Source of the DNA: Rhizomucor pusillus
Lineage: Eukaryota; Mucoromycota; Mucoromycetes; Mucorales; Lichtheimiaceae
NCBI GenBank assembly: GCA_900175165.2
Contig: FWWN02000225.1
Coordinates: forward strand, 26,295 to 90,294
Direction: 5' to 3'
DNA length: 64,000 nt
Shown: positions 60,939 through 64,000 of the stretch, in pieces
Layout: every line of letters starts with the position of its first letter
How positions within the stretch are numbered: the first letter of the stretch is position 1
Position numbers and translations under genes: made by a program
The notes under the pieces: generated by a model
What the model was told of the DNA's origin: nothing
Seen by the model: the letters and a program-made list of their open reading frames with translations, nothing else
Database searches by the model: none

Positions 60939-61911
60939 CTGGATCCAACCAAACTCCTCGGCGTCTTCGTCCTCCAGGGTGTTTTACTGCTTCAGAGTTT
61001 GGCCGAAAAGTTGCTAACTTGTCAAACAATCTCACCGGGCCACGTGGTTCCCTATGAGACCAAGATGTATACCAACGTTCTCTGGCAAGCTTATCACGCT
61101 ACGTATCTTCATGATCGTCTTTGCTGGATCCTTGCCTTTGGAAACATTCACGCAGCGGATCACTTGCTGAAAAGGACATCGCGATCCTGTTCACGTGATT
61201 CTATCATCGAGGGGATGAGACATTGTCCACAGCTTTTTTGCACAATGCGCCTACCTTCAGGGCAGGAGTGCTTCTAACAATTGTGTGAATCCTTCCATTC
61301 CCATAATGGAACGATGAAATGCAATGCTGGTCCTTGGCAAAACAACATAGAGTCCATTCGTAGCGAGATGGACTGGCGATGTCTCAGCGTGTGTCGCTGT
61401 GGATATATCGATGGATGTAGGATGAGAATATCCAGTTTGCGCATCCGGCCCAGCAGGACATCATGTAGTTTCTTGGATAGAAGCAGCAAAAAGCTTGTCC
61501 AGTGCGTCCTTGGCTTCACACAGTAACTTGGACTCGTCACCTACTAGCTTGATGCGTCGCCATTCTTGGCAAGCTCCCCCGCACTTACGTCAATCTCGTG
61601 CCCACGCAAGTCCAGCAAGAAAAACGAAAATTAATCTTGAAGCCCTCCACATGTTTGCTATCAGGATATAGGTCCTGTTTCTGCTTCGTACTGTATTTGA
61701 ATATACTCTCTCCACTAGGCTATTGATTAGAACAAGCGTCTGTGGAAGGTTATTACTGTAGACTACGCCTTGACTGGAAGAGAGTTGAGGACCAGGATAT
61801 ACACCTATGAATAGCACGTGAACTCCTACAGCTCCAAAATGTCCGTGCAAACCTACAGGAAGATGTCGAGGATCTGCAACGCGATCATATCTTGCGACAG
61901 CTAGCAACAGC
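60939..61911 (+). CDS. Possible unresolved multi-exon gene
   Basis: Three coding-like segments in different frames suggest an intron-split or decayed gene. Segment 1 (60939-61276) is open with helical, aliphatic-rich sequence (LLGVFVLQGVLLLQSLAEKL) and an aromatic patch (VLWQAYHATYLHDRLCWILA). Segment 2 (about 61425-61660) reads GHHVVSWIEAAKSLSSASLA and is Ser/Arg-rich. Segment 3 (about 61813-61911) is a strong amphipathic helix (QNVRANLQEDVEDLQRDHIL) ending at a TGA. An acceptor AATAG at 61812 and donor GAAG|gt near 61747 would join segment 3 to a short preceding exon. I do not recognise a family, and start and full splicing are not established. Confidence 0.33.
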
Positions 61912-63120
61912 GTGCATTGAACCCTACTGAATAAGGTTGTAGGCCAAGATGATACGTCGCTGCTGACAATAAGCGACCTTCTTACCGACTTGCTCCTCGA
62001 ACGTAGTCGGCAGCGCGAATTTGGCGTATCGACAGCAAGTAGTGTACGAACACAGAAAAAACGAATGTCCATCATGTCAAACGCATGCTTCACTTCGCTT
62101 TCTCCTTATCAACTAGAGCATATGCTTGCACGTGCATCTACCCTAAGCAGCGCATTTAGCAGATCACAACATTCACTTGTCTCACATCGAGCTGGATAGC
62201 TATCTCGCAATGTAATCCATCCATCAACGTGCCAAATGTATTAATTATTTTTGAAGGCAATAAAATCCTTTTCTTCACAATGTTTTCAACAACTGCAACA
62301 ATGAGGGATGCTCTGTGGTGAAATGAGCTACCTGTGTACAACGTTCATTCTTTTCAATAAGGAACACCGGCGCTTAGTCACGCTCTCATACATTGCAGAC
62401 GCGTCTCTCTACGTTCCAGGATCCCTATTTCCTGGAGCCTAGGCAATCGTAACCTCTTTCTGTTGTATTCTATGCTGTAGTTGTCCCAGCCTCTTTGATC
62501 CACGGATTGTCCTTTTTTGGGAAATATCTTCACTCTGTCGGATGGTCCTCGAAGACGAAAAAATTTTCTCTTTTAGCTCTTCCACTCTAAACTTCTTACT
62601 TTTCCACTTCACACTACAACCAAGTGTATATCTTTGACGCCAGATTCCGTTTCTACGGTTGCCACGCTTTCGGTATGTACTCGCCATATCTCTGTATGAG
62701 GATTATGCGTTGACTTGTTGCATAACATGGACGGATGTGCTCCCCCTCCCCCCAACAAATTTAAACACCGTCTTGACATCCGTGAAAGTTTCCTTTACCC
62801 AAAGGAAACATGCCTATGTAGATGGTATCTTTTATACGATATCCAAACTGATGACATTGCAAGCTCTCTGTAGAAACTCGCTGTATTTTGCACCGATGAG
62901 TATTCGCAAAGTTAGGTCAAAATGTGCAAGTCGATCCCCTCCTAGTTCCCAAGGCCTCATTGCCCTTTTTTTGCATTAGGCTGGATCAAGGTTCTCGCTT
63001 TTAACAAAGTATAATAGGGCGTTTTCCGTGTCAAATTTCTTTTCACTCTCTTCCCAATTTCCATCTTTCAAGGTAGGCTCCAGAGCCGTACAGAAAGCTA
63101 ACGTTCAACTTGTAGGACCC
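61912..63120. other. Gene-poor stretch
   Basis: About 1.2 kb without a supported gene. A minus-strand 82-codon frame at 62687-62439 is Lys/Arg-rich (MASTYRKRGNRRNGIWRQRY) and could be a small gene or a mobile-element fragment; nothing confirms it. Confidence 0.3.
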
Positions 63121-63367
63121 AAGCTCTGGTCCCTCTGAGAGCCCCAGTCACCCTCCATCCAACTTCTTTTGCTCCCAAGCTGGCTTACTGCCGCTCCCTT
63201 TGGTCTCAACTTTTGAGTTGGCTTCTCTGTCTGGTCCCCTAAGGTCTTCCGGTCCCAATGTCCCAAGCTGTCTTATGTCTTTCTGAGATCCCCAGTCACC
63301 CTCCGCCCACTTCTTTTGGTCCCAATCTGGCTTACTGCCGTTCCTTCGGTCCCAACTTTTGAGTTGT
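63121..63367. repeat. Imperfect tandem duplication, ~147-bp period
   Basis: Two copies, about 63121-63221 and 63267-63367, share blocks such as ccccagtcaccctcc, acttcttttg.tccca, tggcttactgccg and caacttttgagtt. Read on the minus strand they encode related peptides (GSKPDWDQKKWAEGDWGSQ and GSKPAWEQKKLDGG), but copy 1 on the plus-strand order carries one extra base that puts a stop after DGG. It looks like a decayed repeat unit of a larger coding or mobile sequence. Confidence 0.75.
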
Positions 63368-63588
63368 CTTGTTTGTTTCACACTAACATCTTCTTAGGTT
63401 TAGTTGTAGAATTCTTACATGGCCTTACATAGTTTTCGTCGTTAGCATTAATCTTGTATATTGTTTTACAGCTAAATTCATCCAAGAGATGTATGACTGA
63501 GGCGTTAATGCACACCCCAATCTTACAATAGGAGTATTGATTACAGGGAGGACCTTCTAAATGCTAATGGCCGCTCATTGTTGTTGTG

Positions 63589-64000
63589 TTACATGTGGAT
63601 GAAAACGTCGCGGATATTAATGGCAGCCATGTGGTCTCTATTCCATACCGTACGACAGGTTGTTCTCCACAGTTCGCGTCTTGCATTTTGGGCATCCACA
63701 TACACCAGCAGTACTTTCGTTTTCTAGAAACAGTCTCCACAGCTGAGAAATCTTGGTCGTCTCCATTTTCACATAGACTTACCTTCAAAGTACACACCTG
63801 CCTTTTCAATGCTTTTCGGAATTCTTTGGTGGGAACCNCCCTTTTCCTTTTCATTGTACTTGCAAATGCTCCGTTGCCGAAATCGATAATGATGCTTGTC
63901 TCATCAGTCTTGTCTTCCAGCGCCAAGGGCCTCCATTTCTTTTTCGTAGAGCCTTCTTCATTTGCTTTTTGCACATTATCAGGCGAATACTTCTTGCTGC
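63589..64000 (-). pseudogene. TnpB/Fanzor-like RNA-guided nuclease relic, C-terminal part, runs off the window
   Basis: Minus-strand fragments match the C-terminal half of OrfB/TnpB-type transposon nucleases. From the window edge the frame reads TDETSIIIDFGNGAFASTMK, then VPTKEFRKALKRQ, the segment that follows RuvC-II in this family. After a frame change come the zinc-ribbon-like GVCGCPKCKT and, in a third frame, WRTTCRTVWNRDHMAAINI, the RuvC-III signature with the catalytic Asp (NRD), ending at TAA 63591-63589. At least one frameshift separates the CPKC and WNRD pieces (they overlap in different frames near 63660-63680). A plausible GTAAGT donor near 63781 means that part of the break could be an intron. 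The N-terminal RuvC-I/II region lies beyond base 64000. One N (63838) falls inside. Confidence 0.6.

Noticed and set aside
63121..63367. CRISPR-like array
   Set aside because: Only two long diverged copies without regular spacers, in a eukaryotic genome.

Overview
The window reads as nuclear DNA of a filamentous fungus. Genes are split by short introns (about 40-100 nt, GT...AG, often with a CTAAC-like branch site), and several families are fungal or mainly fungal: a class V chitin synthase with a myosin-like head, the DASH kinetochore subunit Ask1, a self-sufficient P450-reductase fusion (CYP505 type), and a Rua1-type C-terminal zinc domain. The gene content and the long intergenic spaces fit an early-diverging (Mucoromycota-like) fungus. 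That placement is inference from gene style, not proof. The assembly has one run of 56 Ns (33215-33270) and a single N at 63838.

Layout. 1-8.4 kb is dense housekeeping: the end of an SLC35F6-like transporter, a DUF202 membrane protein, an unresolved small gene, RPL12, the N-terminal methyltransferase NTM1/TAE1 head-to-head with TAF9, and the Fe-S assembly factor NAR1. 9.1-12.1 kb carries a Rad21/Rec8-type kleisin. 12.9-24.2 kb is mostly minus strand: a C2H2 factor, the complex I 75 kDa subunit, DASH Ask1 and a CSC1/OSCA-type channel. After a 2.6 kb gene-poor stretch come a sulfotransferase-like P-loop protein, a two-TM fungal protein and a Mid2/Wsc-like surface sensor. 31.6-36.7 kb holds tRNA methyltransferase TRM44 and an F-box/WD40 protein. 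38.8-47.1 kb has a Rua1-like regulator, eIF5 and a His/Cys-rich orphan. 47.7-59.1 kb has the large chitin synthase, a lone ABC ATPase and the P450-reductase fusion. 59.1-64 kb is gene-poor: a possible unresolved gene, a roughly 147-bp tandem duplication, and at the very edge a decayed TnpB/Fanzor-like nuclease ORF.

There is no operon or obvious cluster. Neighbours are functionally unrelated, as is usual for fungi. Cell wall and membrane themes recur (chitin synthase, Mid2/Wsc-like sensor, CSC1 channel). The points most worth a second look are the TnpB/Fanzor relic, the His/Cys-rich protein, the extra N-terminal domain on the P450 fusion, and introns that appear to use GC-AG borders in TRM44 and the P450 gene.
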